NCBI GenBank assembly: GCA_016081115.2
Contig: CM071924.1
Coordinates: forward strand, 94,316,616 to 94,380,615
Source: Rehmannia glutinosa
Taxonomy: Eukaryota > Streptophyta > Magnoliopsida > Lamiales > Orobanchaceae
Length of the DNA stretch: 64,000 nucleotides
Direction of reading: 5' to 3'
Below, one piece after another: positions 10,122 through 21,290 of the stretch. A model generated the notes under the pieces. It saw only the letters and a list, made by a program, of their open reading frames with translations. It did not search any database and was not told the origin of the DNA. A program made the translations under genes and the position numbers. Position 1 is the first letter of the stretch; each line of letters begins with the position of its first letter.

Positions 10122-13100
10122 TGTCACGCCCCAAACGTGACGCGACAACGATCAATCACTTAAACAGAGGTAAATCAACAGTCGAAACCAAAGATACAAA
10201 ACACCAAGTGAAATAGAGTCTAATGCAGCGGAATTATAACAACCACAAGTACAAATTATATCTTAAGGTCTGGTAGTATCCGAATACAACCCAAAAGATT
10301 ATCTTAATTAACTTACAGTCCAAACAGAAATAAAATGAAGGAGTCCAACAACAACAAAAAAGTAAAAGGAAATATCGCTCCACATCGCCGATAGAGATTC
10401 AATGCGGTAGAGTTCGATGTCTTCAGCCGAACTCTTCATCTAAAGGTTAGGAAACAGGAGGGAATGAGAGATAAATCTCGTGGATGGGGTGATCGTGTGT
10501 AAGTGTGGCGATATAAATAGTTAATGCGAGAAATTTAGTTGTATGAAAACGCATGAGAGATGATGCATGATTTCACACACGATCCACAAGCGTCGTGATA
10601 AATATATTTAATTAATATACTTATACGATTAAGAAAACGATTGGTCAAGCGGCACTATGGTCGCAAGCAAAGGAGGATTAAATGCGGTTTTTTGTAACGC
10701 CAATCCTATGCAAGACAAGTAGCGGTTGCGTCACGGATTTGTAGCGCCAACCTATGCAATACAAGTAGCGGTTGCGTGCACGGTTTGTAGCGCCAACCAA
10801 TGCAATACAAGTAGCGGTTGCGTGCACGGATTTGTAGCGCCAACCAAACGGGTCGATTAACTCCGGAATCGTGTGGATGGACAGCGATTCCTTCGTTCTT
10901 CCTTGTAACTCCCCGAGCAAGATGGTCAAGACTGGTCACCTTATCGCTCCAGGCAAAGACAAAATCCACAGTGGAGCTAGCAAGGCTCGGATTTGTCATA
11001 ATCATGATTATACCTCAAGTACTACGACCCGCCCCTTGGACAAACTCCGTCCCTCGATTGCGGGATTAGGGCGATGGGGTAGGAAGAGTGGAATAGCGAG
11101 CCAGCTGCCCGGTTCCATCCCGACGTATCCATTCCGACGTGAGCTCGACACACCAAGTTGACTCAAGCAGAAAGTAAACACAAGTTCATGTAGTCAACCA
11201 GCAAAGCAATGAAAGTATTATTGATTTGGGAAACGTTATTCATGAAAAGTTCTCAAAAATTTGCACAAGATAGTTATGGCGTTGGTGGAGTTATTGGGAT
11301 GAAGATAATTATCGGGAGGATAAGTAGTCTTCGATATCTTAAGGATTAGGAGGAACATAAGTCCCGTTATAAATTCGAAATCGCGAGACAAGGAAATCGC
11401 CCGCATGATCGGGTATTAATCGGTCAAGACGATTCGATAAGTCAATGGATTTTTAAGAAAATAAAATATTTTAATTAAATATTAAAGTAAGAGAGTCCAG
11501 GGCTGTTTCTTTAAAAGAAAATAATTTGAGTTAGGTCTTTATAAAAAAAAATAAAATTTACAATTAGCCCCGTTTTGTCAAAACCAATACTTTTGGGGTT
11601 AAAAGTTAAATAAATAAATGTCCCGACCTTGAAAAATTATGAGGTCAGTTCCTAAATTCTCTAAATTGTTCAGAGATTCAGGTTTTTAAAGTTTTGAGGT
11701 CGAGTTTTTATAAAATTCTCACATTGGCCCCAAAATTGTTAAAATTGTCATTTCGGGCCCTAAGTTTAAAATAATCGGAACTCACAAACCGGAAGGGCTT
11801 CTAATGTGATTCCAGTTGGAAAATGTCACTAAGGTTAGTGGGATATTGGGACAAAAGCAGTTTTAAAACGTCATAAGTATAGGTCCCTTAACTTTTGAAA
11901 ATCTCATTTTTGTCCCATTTTGAAATAATTGCCTTTAAGGCTTTTAGGGGGTCCAATTGTTATGAAATTTGAACCTTGGGTCCAAAATATAATTATGTTA
12001 TAGGTAAATTAGTATTTCCAGGTACATGGGCTGTATAAGTCCTGGAAATTTCATTTGGGTCCTCAAGTTTAATCTTTTACAATTTGGTCCCTCAAGTTTT
12101 ATAAAATTACTTTCCAAGCTCTAAACACTTGGATTTTGGAATACACTTAAAATATGTTATTTCCAGTCCCTTAAGAGTTAAAATTTCAAATTTTAAAATT
12201 AGGGTCTGGTACAGTTTCGAAATTTGCAAAATAGCCCTTAAACTTCTCAAATTTTACAATCTAGTCCTTGGGCTTCTAAAGGTTGATTTTAATTATCTAA
12301 AAACTCTTAAAACTTTATTAAAATGTCAAAACATCATTTTTGAACCTGAGTACAGTCCCAAAAATCGAAAATTACAGAGAGGTCCCTTAAGTTTTATTTT
12401 CTTTCACTTAAGTCCACCAACTTTCCATTTTTGCATTTTAAGTCCAAAAATCGAAATTTAATCAATTATGCTCGACTTGTCCAGGTTATAGGTCATTCAA
12501 AACATAGATTTCAAGAGTCATAAACATACATATCCATCTCATACAAGAATTTATCAAATTTGACAATAAAGTGTGCATGTATGTCTTAATTTTTGGTAAA
12601 TCGAATTTTTGAGCAACACTTGAGAATTTTTCCAACTTGATACAAGAAAATAGCATGCAATACATAATATATATCTCAAGTGCTCAATAACAAAATACTA
12701 CATGCATATTTCCAATTTAAAACACCTAGAAGTTGAAAGAATTTTTCCACCCACCTTAAAGATCGGTTTGTTGGTGAAAATGGGATAAATCTCTCGGTGA
12801 AGGAATGACTTAGGTCAGCCCCTAAGTCAAGGAATATCAAAAAAATATAGGAGTTATAAGAATGTGGTTAAAAATTTAGGAAAAGAAGAAGATAGTGAGA
12901 AAATTGGAAATACTACACTTACTTTGTGTAGTGAGTAAAATGTGACTAGTAATGGCTTCCAAGTATAAGGTTTTGGTCACCCTTAATGTCAACCACCAAG
13001 GTCAGCCCCTAAAACTCCAAAAATGAAAATGGAGTGTAAAAATTTGGAAAATAGAAAGAGAAGAAGAAAGTGTACTAAAAATTCCATTTCTTACCTTATA

Positions 13101-14144
13101 GTCCAACTTCTTCACAATTTTTCTTCAAGATGACTAGTCTCTTAACTTCTTCAAAGGTCTTCTCAAATTCAAAAAATCAAACTTAAATTAGAAGGTGAAA
13201 GAGGTGAGCTAGAAGGTATAAGAATAGATTGAAGAAGAAAATTTCTTACCTTGTGTAGTGTATATGGTTCGAATTTTTGAAGAAAATGGGAGATGAATTC
13301 TTGAAGTTTTGGTTAAGTGTTAGTGAAGAAGATGAAGTATAGGTAGAGAGATGTAGGAGGATTTTTAGAGAGAGGTAAGAGGAATTTCAAGACTTAGGAG
13401 AAATTTGGTGTTGGTGAAATGAAATGGGAAGAATAAAAATTTTGTTTTGTTTTGATTAAATGATAAGTTAGAGTAATAATTGAGGGAATTGGGGAAGAAA
13501 GTAATATTTAGGTATCTTTATTAGGGACAATGGGCCAAAATGCTAAGCTTAGGGAAATTTTTAATTTGGTCTTGTTTGACCAATTGGATGATTGAAATGG
13601 TGGGATTAATTTAAGATGTAGGTTTGAATTAATGGTGTATAAATACACAAGAGGAATACACAAGGTGTACATGTACAAGAGTTGAGAGATATTTCTACAC
13701 CAAAAATTACACCAATGCCGTCCCCCTAAGGGTATTTTGGTAATTCCATATATTTTTTTTTCCAAAATTGATGATAATAGATGAATAAATATCAATCTCC
13801 AAAATAATTAGTGATGTCCTTGATCACTTATAAGTCTCATGATCACTTAATCTAAATCGAATTCTTAATTCTATAAATTATAATCCCTAAAATAATTAGT
13901 CTCTTAAAATTCTAAGGTGACTAATAATACACCAATAATAATAATGATGATCAACCAAGTGATCATAAATGCGAATTAAAATTAATAAATGATTATGATC
14001 ACAAATAGAAATTAAAAGAATTAAATGCAAAATATATTTATCATTAATATTTACCCGTCAAAGCGACGCGGTAGAATTGTCAAATAGTACAAAGACGATA
14101 CGTGATACAAGTACATGTTCGAATAAAAATTCGAGGGCTTCACA
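10122..14144 (-). repeat. G1 5' LTR (right in window)
   Basis: Matches 2684-6710 over its full length. AT-rich parts (about 11420-14140) differ from the partner by only a handful of small indels and substitutions. The zone 10380-11220 shows many small changes, mostly where the partner has CAG or CG-rich words, for example CACAGTCC versus CACGATCC. The 45 bp repeat lies at 10672-10850. Confidence 0.93.
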
Positions 14145-14199
14145 TTACTTCGTATATCTGGAGTTGTCATATCCCATGACATCTTCAATGTTGAGCCGT

Positions 14200-15195
14200 C
14201 CAAATTTAGGCTACCTACTACTTATGTGGAAAATTAATTGCTTATGTCGAATAAAATCAGCCTAAAATTATTTTCAAAATTTACAAAAAAAAAAATCTGA
14301 AAATCTTATAACCAATTTGAAAATTTACAAATTAACGAGTCTAAATATATAAAAATAAATATGATAATTATTTTAAGTAGTTATAATTTAACAATTAAAA
14401 TATAAATATACAAAAATAAAATTGGGAAATACAAAACTTGAATTTTAAAAATTATTTAATAAGTCTTCAAATTAATAAATAAAGTTTAAAAGCGTGAAAT
14501 AAGATTTAAAACGCTATTTAATATGTCAAAAAATACCGAATAAATCATGAAATTATTTGAATAAACCCAAGAACTATCAATATAAAATCTAAATATTTTT
14601 TTAATAAATCTAAAATTTGTTTAAAAATGTAAACATTATTAAAGTAATTTTAAATTACAAACTAATATTTGAAAATTACTTAAAGAAATAAAAACTTTAT
14701 ATTTTTTATATGTAATAATATAATTTTTTTTGATTCAATTATAATTTTCAGATGTCTTTAAGTATTTTCAAATTTTAATTTGTAATTTTATATTATTTTA
14801 ATTAATATTTAAATTTTTAAAAAAATATTAGATTTAATAAATAATATTTATTTGGATTTATTCAAATATTTTCATTATTTATTCTGTAATTTTGGCATAT
14901 ATTAAATAATGTTTTAAATCCTATTTCACATTTTCAAACTTTATTTAGTTATTTTTTGGGTTATTCAATATTTTTTATAATTTTATTTTTCATATTTTAT
15001 AGATTTATTTTCTAATATTTACATTTTAATTGTTAATTTGTATACTTAAATAATTATCAAATTTATTTTCATATATTTAGACTCAACTTGTTAATTTGTA
15101 AATTGGTTTTATAATTTTTAGATTTACTTGTAAAGTTTTTAAAATAAGTTTTAGACTTATTTTATGTGACGTAAGCAATTACACTAAAATTTGGG
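14200..15195. mobile_element. foldback (long inverted-repeat) element, copy A
   Basis: The left arm (for example TTAATTGCTTATGTCG and AAATTTACAAATTAACGAG) is mirrored on the right (GTGACGTAAGCAATTA, CTTGTTAATTTGTAAATT). The arms are about 450 bp of very AT-rich sequence with no open frame. The same element sits in copy B at 26865-27859, so it predates the duplication. The arms resemble MULE or other foldback non-autonomous DNA elements; no clean target duplication was found. Confidence 0.65.
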
Positions 15196-15746
15196 CAATT
15201 CGGGCTCAAAATTGAGGTTTGGGTGTCAATTAGCCTGACTTGGGCAAGTCAAACTCAATTTGTCCTAAAGTTGCCAAAATTTTAAAGTTGTTGTCATAAA
15301 TTGAAAACCCTCAAACTTAGTGTCTTTCTTTGGTACTGGGGTATAGTTAGTATCCTTCATTTTGCAATTAAGTCTACTAAATTTCCACATTTTATGTTTG
15401 ATTTACGCTTGGTAGGTGTCGTACACATGACAATCATTCATGCTATAAAATATGAGACAAAATACGATTTTAGAATATAAGATTCCATTCAAATCTCGTA
15501 GTCACTATATAAAATAATATTTATAGTTATAGTGTACATCATTTATAAATTTTATACTTCCAAATGAATTAACGCACTTAGACTGCCAACTCAAAAAGCT
15601 TGAATTTAATGAACTCTGATAGCATTACTCCAATGTGTCTCCATTTATATATATCCAATCCAATGAGTTGACAACCACAATTTGAATCTAATTAAAGATA
15701 CTAATCATCCTGTCTGAATCTGATGAACCCGCTCTTGGTTAAGACA
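15196..15746. other. unassigned intergenic sequence
   Basis: About 550 bp of non-coding sequence, conserved in copy B at 27860-28353. No gene or repeat structure was recognised in it. Confidence 0.5.
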
Positions 15747-17110
15747 TGTTCAAAATTATTCGAGTTTCAGATTGAATCTTGGTCAAATAAGATCCAACTT
15801 TGATCATGTATATTGCATTTAGTCTAACTAATGGAATATCAGTAAGAAAATTATATTTTTCGATGATTTTTTATTCTTTGCTTGTTCAATGTTATTCCTA
15901 CAGATCTTTTAATCTCGCTGACACCACGATCTTTCAGTTCAATCATCCTACAGTGTGTAGGCACCCAAATAATTTTTCTACGATGTTTTCACCTCATGAT
16001 ATCCTTGGATTGGACTAAAGGAATAAAGAAGGAATTTGAACAATTATATAAACTTAACCACCAAAACATAAAAGAAGAAAACACAAAATCTGACTGGCCA
16101 AAGGAAACTTGTCAATTTTAGACTAGTATATTGACAATTATTAAGCCTTCGAAACAACTTGAATTGGTTTGAAAAATTAATTCAATTGCCAGAATATTTT
16201 TATTGAAGATTGTTTTTTCAATTAGTACAAATAAAAAGTGTGCTACCCCATTTAACAACGTCTCTACTGGTGTTTTTTGAATTGTCTTGGAAATACATTT
16301 AAAATGCAAACCGCCGTTTGCAATGTATACCTGCAAAACGAACCAGACAGTGTTGTGTTGCTCATTATTGACCTAATCATATCAAGCAAAGTTCAGTTTC
16401 TCCTTTAGCAACACCATGCTCTAGCAAATAAATTTTGAACTCAGTATTGACATACTCGTTCCCTCGATTAGATTGAACACGCTTCAAATATTTGTCTATC
16501 TGCTTTTCAGCTTCCGCGTAAAATTCCTTAAACTTTCAAAAGGTCTTCAATTTCCTATGAATGAGATAAACATATCCATAACTTGATTAATCATCAATAA
16601 AAATAACGAAGTACTCAAAGCCATATATCTAGCGTTTATGTGTTCATGAGACCACAAACATCACTTTGTACAAGCTCTAATGGTTCGTTGGCTCTATTGT
16701 CTTTCGCAGAGAAATGTCTCTAGTTATTTTCCGTTCTAGACATGATTTGCAAATAGGAAGAGTCCTTACTTTTAGCTCTCTCAAAGGACCATCATTTGCA
16801 AGTCTGTTTATCGTTTCTTCTTAAATATGTTCTAACCTTAGATGGCAAAAATATGTTTATATCATCTTGAGATACCTTTTTCCATATGGTTGAGATGTTG
16901 TTTTTTAATTTGTTTTTAACTATAGTGCGTTTTTCCACTTTGCACTATAAATATCACGTTCATTCTTTGAAATATTAATTGAATTATTATTATTATAAGA
17001 TAGCATAAATAGATTTTCATGCAACTTTGAAACCAAACCAAAGTTCAACAAAAACCAGAAGTATAATAATCATCGTTTAAAATCAATATCCTATCTATAA
17101 AATTAAGCCT
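15747..17110 (-). mobile_element. old Ty1/copia remnant, copy A (LTR joined to integrase region)
   Basis: TGTTCAAAATTATTCGAG and AAATAAGATCCAACTTTG at 15747 are a diverged form of the LTR start of the copia element at 28359. The LTR is cut off near 16215 and runs directly into minus-strand integrase sequence. There, SKTIQKTPVETL at about 16270 matches the conserved block after the integrase core, and the GAG-pre-integrase zone is recognisable at about 16780-16860. Frames are thoroughly broken. The internal deletion and the divergence mark it as older than the duplication. Copy B has the same remnant, split by a CACTA insertion. Confidence 0.82.
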
Positions 17111-17654
17111 AATAAAGATCAGGCACACACAAATTAATTATTACAAAGTTCAAGTATAAAATATCTTAAGTTTTACATGATGAAATATATGAGTATAAAC
17201 AAGAATCAAGAATGAAAAGTGTCTAAATAAGTATAAATTATATTTTAATAAAAACATAAACAAAAAAATTAATTTAATATGAAATAATTTGATACATATG
17301 TCAAAATTTAATATTTCTTGAATTGCATATTTAATTAAGTACTAATACAATATTCATAGTGCTATTTATGTATCAAAATAAATGTGTTAACCATATACAT
17401 GCAACACAAATAGTGCAATTCTGGCAGAGCAAACTGCTATATATATATATGGACGAGCGCTTGTTTGTCCGTCTTTTCTTCAATTCTCATTTTTCTCAAC
17501 ACTAAAACCCGATTATACAACTTTTAATTTATGTATTGATAAAAACTCATATTTGAAATGTCAAGCTTGAGATAAACATTTTACATTTCCCTTAACAAGT
17601 CAATAATTTAAAAGTTCTGTTCAACCTAAGATACCCACATGCACCTATGTATAA
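17111..17654. other. unassigned AT-rich intergenic sequence
   Basis: No gene was seen. CTATATATATATATGG at about 17432 resembles a TATA box upstream of GC-richer leader-like sequence (GGACGAGCGCTTG), but no coding region follows. It is closely conserved in copy B at 58041-58572. Confidence 0.4.
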
Positions 17655-17820
17655 ACTACAAGAAAAATGGATTTTGTCGTCTCTAATAATTATTTTTTGT
17701 CGTCTCTAATAACTTGGTCCACGAATTGTCACAAAAATTGTTGCTAACATCCAATAGTGACGAAATGTAAAAAGGAGTTGTCGCAAAAGATTGGAAAAAT
17801 TGTAGCTACAACATATATAT
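17655..17820. mobile_element. miniature CACTA-like element, copy A
   Basis: It starts ACTACAAGAAAAATGGATTT, typical of a plant CACTA end that has lost its first base(s), and contains repeats of TGTCGTCTCTAATAA. A weak opposite terminus, GAAAAATTGTAGC, lies at about 17800. The copy B equivalent at 58573 is longer near its start and retains TTGCGACAACTAC. No coding sequence. Confidence 0.5.
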
Positions 17821-18299
17821 ATATATGATGATTGTGGGGATATTTACTTATCTTTTTTTTTCTAGAAAAATATATGGGTTGTGGAGCAGAGGAAATTTCT
17901 GCATGAAAATATGTATATGCCGTTGAAGTTTAAACCATTGGCCAAAAAATTAATCCGCAAATTGGTTAAGGTTACTAATTCTCATTTTGAAACTAATTGA
18001 ATATGTCCAAATTCATTTTTTTTAATTTACATGATATACATGAAATTAAAAAAGGAAAAGAAAAACAAAAGGATGTATTGGTGAGATTTTGTTTTCTCTC
18101 GATTTTAGGGGCCAACCATTCATCTTGTACATATCCATGATCATTCATTTATCACAAAACATGGCTTGTGTAATAAATAGTAAATCATTTACTGAAATGA
18201 CGGTTTTCCGTTTATTTGAGCTTTTGAGATTCTATATTTAAGAAGCTAATTAATATTGAGTTCCCACAACAATAACTAATTATATTATTCAAAATATTT
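17821..18299. other. unassigned intergenic sequence
   Basis: AT-rich and non-coding. In copy B the equivalent sequence is split after GGAAATTTCTG by the CACTA element ending at 60212. No other structure recognised. Confidence 0.4.
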
Positions 18300-18510
18300 T
18301 TCTTCTCCCCTTGGATTCTGGCTTTGTCAGGCCTGAAAGCAATAGAGGCCACGACCAAGATTAAGATGAACAACGTCACAGACCCCATACTGATGATCGA
18401 TTTGTACTCGGTTTGACTGTTGGATCCCCGACAGTATTCCTCAAGGGAATAAAAGATTGCAAGTTCTTCGTGGACTATATATGTTGTGGATATGATGCAG
18501 GCCTCCATTT
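18300..18510 (-). pseudogene. minus-strand PME-derived fragment, copy A
   Basis: A minus-strand frame contains EELAIFYSLEEYC and later a hydrophobic stretch GSVTLFILILVVASIAF followed by basic residues. The first part is the same sequence as the plus-strand PME pro-region fragment at 18554-18650, in inverted orientation. The hydrophobic stretch resembles a signal anchor, but it follows rather than precedes the shared segment, so the order is rearranged. There is no complete domain and it is not a functional gene. The identity of the hydrophobic part is uncertain. Confidence 0.55.
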
Positions 18511-18650
18511 CCCTAGTAGGTGATCATGATACCATCGAGGACAGCGAGCAAGCATAGTCCAGGAAAAACTTGCAATTTTTTATTCCCTTGAGGATTACTG
18601 TCGGGATCTAATAGTCAAACCTAAGTACAAATCAATCATCGAGAATGGGA
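18384..18650. repeat. inverted repeat of PME sequence with a 75 nt loop, copy A
   Basis: The arms at about 18384-18478 and 18554-18650 are reverse complements with several mismatches (AAGGGAATAAAAGATTGC against GCAATTTTTTATTCCCTTG). They are separated by about 75 nt. A transcript through it would fold into a long stem-loop. Copy B has the same arms almost without a loop. Confidence 0.85.
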
Positions 18651-19422
18651 TGGTGAATGGGACGCGGTTGCGGCATACCCCGCAAATCACCAAGGGATCA
18701 AGATTAATTCATTATTTATGTGAAGACTGGTGTTTATGAGGAGCAAGTCATAATTCCCACGAAGAATCTCGATACCTTCATTTGTGGAGATGGAAAACAA
18801 TGGCTACATCCACGTTCGTTAATAATTAATTATATAAAATATTAATCTAAGTTGAATAGTTCACAATGAATACATTAAGTATCATATACATATGGCAAAA
18901 ACTTGCGTGAGACGGTATCACGGATTTAGATCCGTGAGACGGAGCCCTTACACAAAGTTTTAAAGGTTTTTTTTTTCAGATTTTATTTTTCTTAGGGTTT
19001 ATATTTATTTTTTAGGGTTTATTTTGTTTCTTGGGTTTATTTTTAATTGATTTTGAGTTTTTAGGATTTTTAGTTTTTTTTAAGGTTTATTTTTTATTTT
19101 TTGGGTTTATTTTTTTTTCGGGTTTATTCTTCATGGTTCATGTTTTTAGGGTATATTTTTGTTTTTTCATGGTTCATTATTATTTTTAAATTTATTTTCA
19201 TCTGGTTCCATCCCTGGACTCGAGATCGCAAACGGTGGTGATGAGAGCGTCCGGCCAGTTTTGATTTAGATCCGTGAGACCATCTCACAAGAGACTTGCT
19301 CTATACATATTTATTTACTTTTATGTCATACTTTGCAGCAAATAACACAGGAGGATTCATTGCCCGGGGAATTACATTCAAAAGTGAGGCAGGTCCAGAG
19401 GGGCATCAAATTGTGGCTTTCT
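18554..19422 (+). pseudogene. pectin methylesterase pseudogene, copy A
   Basis: Type-I PMEs carry a pro-region followed by a catalytic beta-helix that removes methyl esters from cell-wall pectin. Here a pro-region piece (KLAIFYSLEDYC) is joined by deletion at about 18659 to the start of the catalytic domain. The next exon piece reads KTGVYEEQV, then KNLDTFICGDG. An intron from about 18815 ends TTTGCAG at 19338 and contains a MULE. The next exon reads GGFIARGITFKSEAGPEGHQ, matching the conserved GFIARDITF...AGPEGHQAVAL block. It then hits a stop and loses homology. The catalytic QD, DFIFG and LGRPW motifs are absent. Compared with copy B, about 265 bp are deleted, including the VVVAKDGSG region. 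Retention of the intron means it derives from genomic DNA, not a retrocopy. Confidence 0.85.
18894..19301. mobile_element. 408 bp non-autonomous Mutator-like element
   Basis: It starts GGCAAAAACTTGCGTGAGACG and ends GTCTCTTG-type sequence in inverted form (GAGACTTGCTC). Terminal inverted repeats run about 45 bp and contain GGATTTAGATCCGTGAGAC. A perfect 9 bp target duplication TATACATAT lies at 18885-18893 and 19302-19310. Copy B has the empty site with a single TATACATAT at about 61354. It sits in the PME pseudogene intron and has no coding capacity; the interior is T-rich. Confidence 0.93.
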
Positions 19423-19599
19423 GATCAGTGGGTGAAAAGGTAGCAAACGTTTATATATATACCCAAATGTTCCTTTTTGTTTTATTCTTCTCTTTTGGTG
19501 GGGTAGGGGTTCAAGGTTGAGTTTTATTTTGACGTCTCTTTCAATCTATATGAGACTACATTTTTTGTTTCTACAAAATAGAATTGAAAATAACCAGGA

Positions 19600-19960
19600 T
19601 CATTGGGTACTAAACCAGAAGATCATTATACACCATTCCTTGCGCTCGAAAAGCATAAATGCTTCGCCTTGTATATGCGAACTGTTTAGTAATTTTACTC
19701 CAAATAAGGTAAAAGAAAAATATGCAGTTAAATGGAAGAATATTTGTTCGGAAGTTGATGGCGTCTTCTAATTGAGAAGTAAACAACTCGTACAATTCAT
19801 CGAGAATCTCAATAGGAGCAAATTTATTGTTTCCATTATCACAATAAAATGTCGGAGGCTTACACTCAAACCTGATAGCATCGCAATGTATGCAATTGTG
19901 CCTTTTTTTAACTCATGTATCCCCAAAGTTTTGCCAACCAATTATCAAGCTTGAAGAAAC
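19600..19960 (-). pseudogene. Helitron Rep/helicase N-terminal fragment, copy A
   Basis: The minus-strand translation has ELFTSQLEDAINFRTNI, LPFNCIFFF and YAFRAQGMVYND. These correspond to the conserved N-terminal region of plant Helitron replicases (LFTS..EAI.FR.NIR.YN..F.FTS, then Y.FRAQG..YH). The copy B equivalent is better preserved further upstream. The HUH nickase and helicase domains are missing, and the fragment runs in the opposite direction to the adjacent PME fragment. Helitrons are known to capture gene pieces, which may explain the neighbour. Confidence 0.75.
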
Positions 19961-21280
19961 AAATATCCAGTAATCTAAATTAAAAAAATTAGAAAGCTTG
20001 ATTTATCATGTTTGAAATAAGACAATTTTTTGTATTACTAACCTTTTGAGTTTTGAGTCACATGCAATTTGATCTTTACAAAGACACGCAACATGTGGAC
20101 TAGTTCTCTTTCGGTGCTTCTTTGCCCTATCAATATACTCTTACTTCGGAATATTATTTACATTGTCATATTTTCTCTTAATCTTATCATGATTTCCTTG
20201 TCGATATATATATATATATATATATATATTTAACTGTAGAATAAAAAATTTAAAACGTTTTTTAAGTGTCACAAGTATATCTTGAATTATGAAATTGTGA
20301 AAAGAAAAACTATTAGTTTTTAAGGATTTTAAAAGATATTTGAATCAACTTACAATGTGGATGATCTTCTATACATTTTAAAGTATGAATTATTAGTAAA
20401 TTCTTCTGTTAAAGTAAATATATATTGCTTCTTGCGACATGAAATGACTTATAATTAGTACAACATATATATAACAATTATACAATCTTATACTTCAAAC
20501 AACATTACTGTAACAATAAACATAAAAGCATCCAAAAAATAAAGATTAGGCAGAAACATCAAATTATATTACAAAGGCATTTAGAAAGCTTCAGGGCACA
20601 ATGAGCATACCAACAAATATAAAATTAGGCATAAGCTTAAAATTTTGTTGCAAAAGGCATATATATATTCTATCTAACAAATTATATTTATGATGTCAAT
20701 TACCAAAAACATTATGCATCCAATTAACACATATGAGCTCTTGACGAGATACATTTTCTTGGAGATGAATTTTTCTCACCAAAAGTTAATTACATAAATA
20801 TAATAAATTATTCTTAAATTTCTTAATAAATCTAGTCCAATTGAGCATATATGTAGAAATGGGATATTTGGGACCAAAACTACAAAGATTAAGAATTATG
20901 TGACCAAATTAATTGCAAAATTAAGGTTTTGGGACTATTTTTGCAACAAAATGAATTTTATGGACTATTTTTGGAATAAAATGAATCTTTTGGGACTATA
21001 TTTGCAACATATGGACCAAATGTGCAATACGGAAATTCTTGTGGTACAAGTTTTGCAAGTAACTCTAAATTTGGTTTTCTTTTCCCAATATCGGTCGTAA
21101 GTTTTGTGATAAATCTGTCGATCCATTTGTTTTTAATGGCTTGCGATTATAAAAGGGTAAAGTAGTCTTTCCAAATTATAACATGGTCTAATTACAATTT
21201 TAGTCATGTAACTCTTATGAATTGTGTTAAATCTGATATTTTAGTACTAAAATACTTATTAAGAAGAGAACAAGATTAAT
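19961..21280. other. unassigned AT-rich sequence with a TA microsatellite
   Basis: (TA)n lies at about 20203-20229. The rest is non-coding and is conserved in copy B (61831-62918) up to about 21105. A local tract at about 20900-21010 repeats GGGACTATTTTTGCAACAAAATGAAT-like phrases two to three times. No gene was recognised; 21106-21280 is also unassigned. Confidence 0.45.
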
Positions 21281-21290
21281 CCCTTCCACC

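Larger units (their letters stand above)
2684..14144 (-). mobile_element. G1: Ty3/gypsy (Tekay/Del-like) retrotransposon with 4 kb LTRs, gag-less
   Basis: Two LTRs of about 4.02 kb (TGTCACGCCCC...GGGCTTCACA) enclose an internal region of only 3.4 kb. A 5 bp target duplication TTACT flanks it at 2679-2683 and 14145-14149, and copy B carries the unoccupied site at about 26807. Coding is on the minus strand in the order RT, RNase H, integrase, which is gypsy order. Gag and protease, present in the related G2, are absent. The LTRs are almost identical across their AT-rich parts, so insertion was recent. The internal frames are broken, so the element is non-autonomous. Confidence 0.93.
2520..21105 (+). 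repeat. segmental duplication, copy A
   Basis: Removing the gypsy element 2684-14144 leaves about 7.1 kb that aligns collinearly with copy B (26643-62918 minus its insertions). The landmarks TGTATTCGTCAATATGACG, ATTACTTCGTATATCTGG, the foldback, the old copia remnant, the PME pieces and the Helitron piece occur in the same order and orientation. Copy B still matches up to CCCAATATTGGTCGTAA, equivalent to about 21105 here. The true right edge is not visible, because copy B is interrupted there by a gypsy LTR. The left edge is hidden by the CACTA element ending at 2519. Confidence 0.88.

Noticed and set aside
12129..12461. 110-codon plus-strand frame in the G1 right LTR
   Set aside because: The matching left LTR has stops in the same frame; it is non-coding LTR sequence.
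17432..17448. TATA box of a PME promoter
   Set aside because: No coding start follows within a reasonable distance and the PME fragment begins about 1 kb away; kept only as a note.
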